Shown: positions 63,817-64,000 of the stretch, in pieces
Layout: every line of letters starts with the position of its first letter
Position numbering within the stretch: the stretch's first letter is position 1
Assembly: GCA_030424845.1 (NCBI GenBank)
Contig: JAUHWC010000001.1
Span: 744,001 to 808,000, forward strand
Source: Alphaproteobacteria bacterium
Lineage (GTDB): Bacteria; Pseudomonadota; Alphaproteobacteria; Sphingomonadales; Sphingomonadaceae
Length of the DNA: 64,000 nt
Reading direction: 5' to 3'
Notes under the pieces: model-generated
Told to the model about the DNA's origin: nothing
The model's database searches: none
The model's input: the letters and a program-made list of their open reading frames with translations, nothing else
Translations under genes and position numbers: made by a program

Positions 63817-64000
63817 TCAGGCGTGCGTCGAAGGTTCGTTATCGCCGTCCTCGGCAAGCTCGTCATGCCCTGTTTCAGGCTGGACATCATCGGCCCGGAA
63901 GAACTCGTCCTCGTCCTGTAGCCGCTGCTCTTCGTCTGCCGCCTCGGCAGCTTCTTCTGCCGCCTTTGCCTGAGCCTCGGCTTCCTTCTGCTCCATCAGG
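63817..64000 (-). CDS. C-terminal tail of an acidic protein, probably ScpB
   Basis: The minus-strand frame is open to the window edge and stops at TGA 63817-63819, giving 60 residues of an acidic helical tail (KEAEAQAKAAEEAAEAAD, then DEDEFF and EPSTHA). In sphingomonads the gene before tatA is usually scpB (chromosome segregation and condensation), and such a tail fits the extended C-terminus of those proteins. The body lies outside the window, so the identity rests on gene order only. Confidence 0.4.
   Translation of the reverse strand, partial: LMEQKEAEAQAKAAEEAAEAADEEQRLQDEDEFFRADDVQPETGHDELAEDGDNEPSTHA

Overview
The window is high-GC, densely packed chromosomal DNA of an alphaproteobacterium. 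The dcw gene order, the amphipathic FtsA and FtsZ tails, the DUF123, SPOR/TPR and XRE-plus-membrane gene pairs, and the scpB-tatABC style ending suggest Sphingomonadales, most likely an Erythrobacteraceae-like marine or freshwater genus. That placement is inferred from gene content and protein character; no database was searched. No insertion sequence, CRISPR array or rRNA operon was seen. The only phage-like gene is a lone GH24 lysozyme.

Layout. 1-1000: end of a sulfate-assimilation operon (cysH) and its terminator. 1-11.5 kb, mostly minus strand: a JmjC/cupin ribosomal-oxygenase-like protein, a Tat-exported acidic repeat protein, obgE-proB-NAD(P)-epimerase, a large periplasmic TPR-CHAT protein interrupted by one in-frame TAG, tRNA-Ala(CGC), a polyproline lipoprotein and a Bax-inhibitor-1 membrane protein. 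11.5-14.6 kb: proC, a YbjN-like protein and a TPR-SPOR protein. 14.7-33.5 kb, minus strand: a complete division and cell wall (dcw) cluster mraZ-rsmH-ftsL-ftsI-murE-murF-mraY-murD-ftsW-murG-murC-murB-ddl-ftsQ-ftsA-ftsZ. Most junctions are 1-nt (TGATG) or 4-nt (ATGA/GTGA) stop-start overlaps. Upstream of mraZ lie four GGGGA units at exact 10-bp spacing, a likely MraZ operator. 33.7-36.4 kb: a GldG-like exported protein, a small membrane protein, cysteine synthase and a 2Fe-2S ferredoxin.

36.4-48 kb has mixed strands: a DNA-3-methyladenine glycosylase, an S9 peptidase, an SDR, pterin carbinolamine dehydratase, ccmA-ccmB coupled to a DUF123 nuclease-like gene, a c-type cytochrome lipoprotein, a SnoaL-like secreted protein, map, two envelope proteins, an M17 aminopeptidase, an SH3 protein and argC. 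48-50.1 kb: glnB-glnA with a candidate nitrogen-type promoter and a strong bidirectional terminator. 50.1-51.7 kb: a short XRE regulator plus a membrane protein, divergent from the GH24 lysozyme, with palindromic operators between them. 51.7-58.1 kb: tamA-tamB. 58.1-64 kb: bpt, ilvA, an exported amidohydrolase, tatC-tatB-tatA and the tail of a probable scpB.

Functionally the region is dominated by envelope biogenesis: peptidoglycan precursor synthesis (mur, mraY, ddl), septum assembly (fts), outer-membrane assembly (TamAB) and Tat export. Nitrogen and amino-acid metabolism genes (glnBA, argC, proB, proC, ilvA, cysK, cysH) are interspersed. The least conventional items are the TAG-interrupted CHAT gene, the XRE/membrane/lysozyme module with its operator, the 16-residue DxDxxD repeat protein, the MraZ box that is also a textbook G-quadruplex pattern, and the ccmAB-DUF123 coupling.
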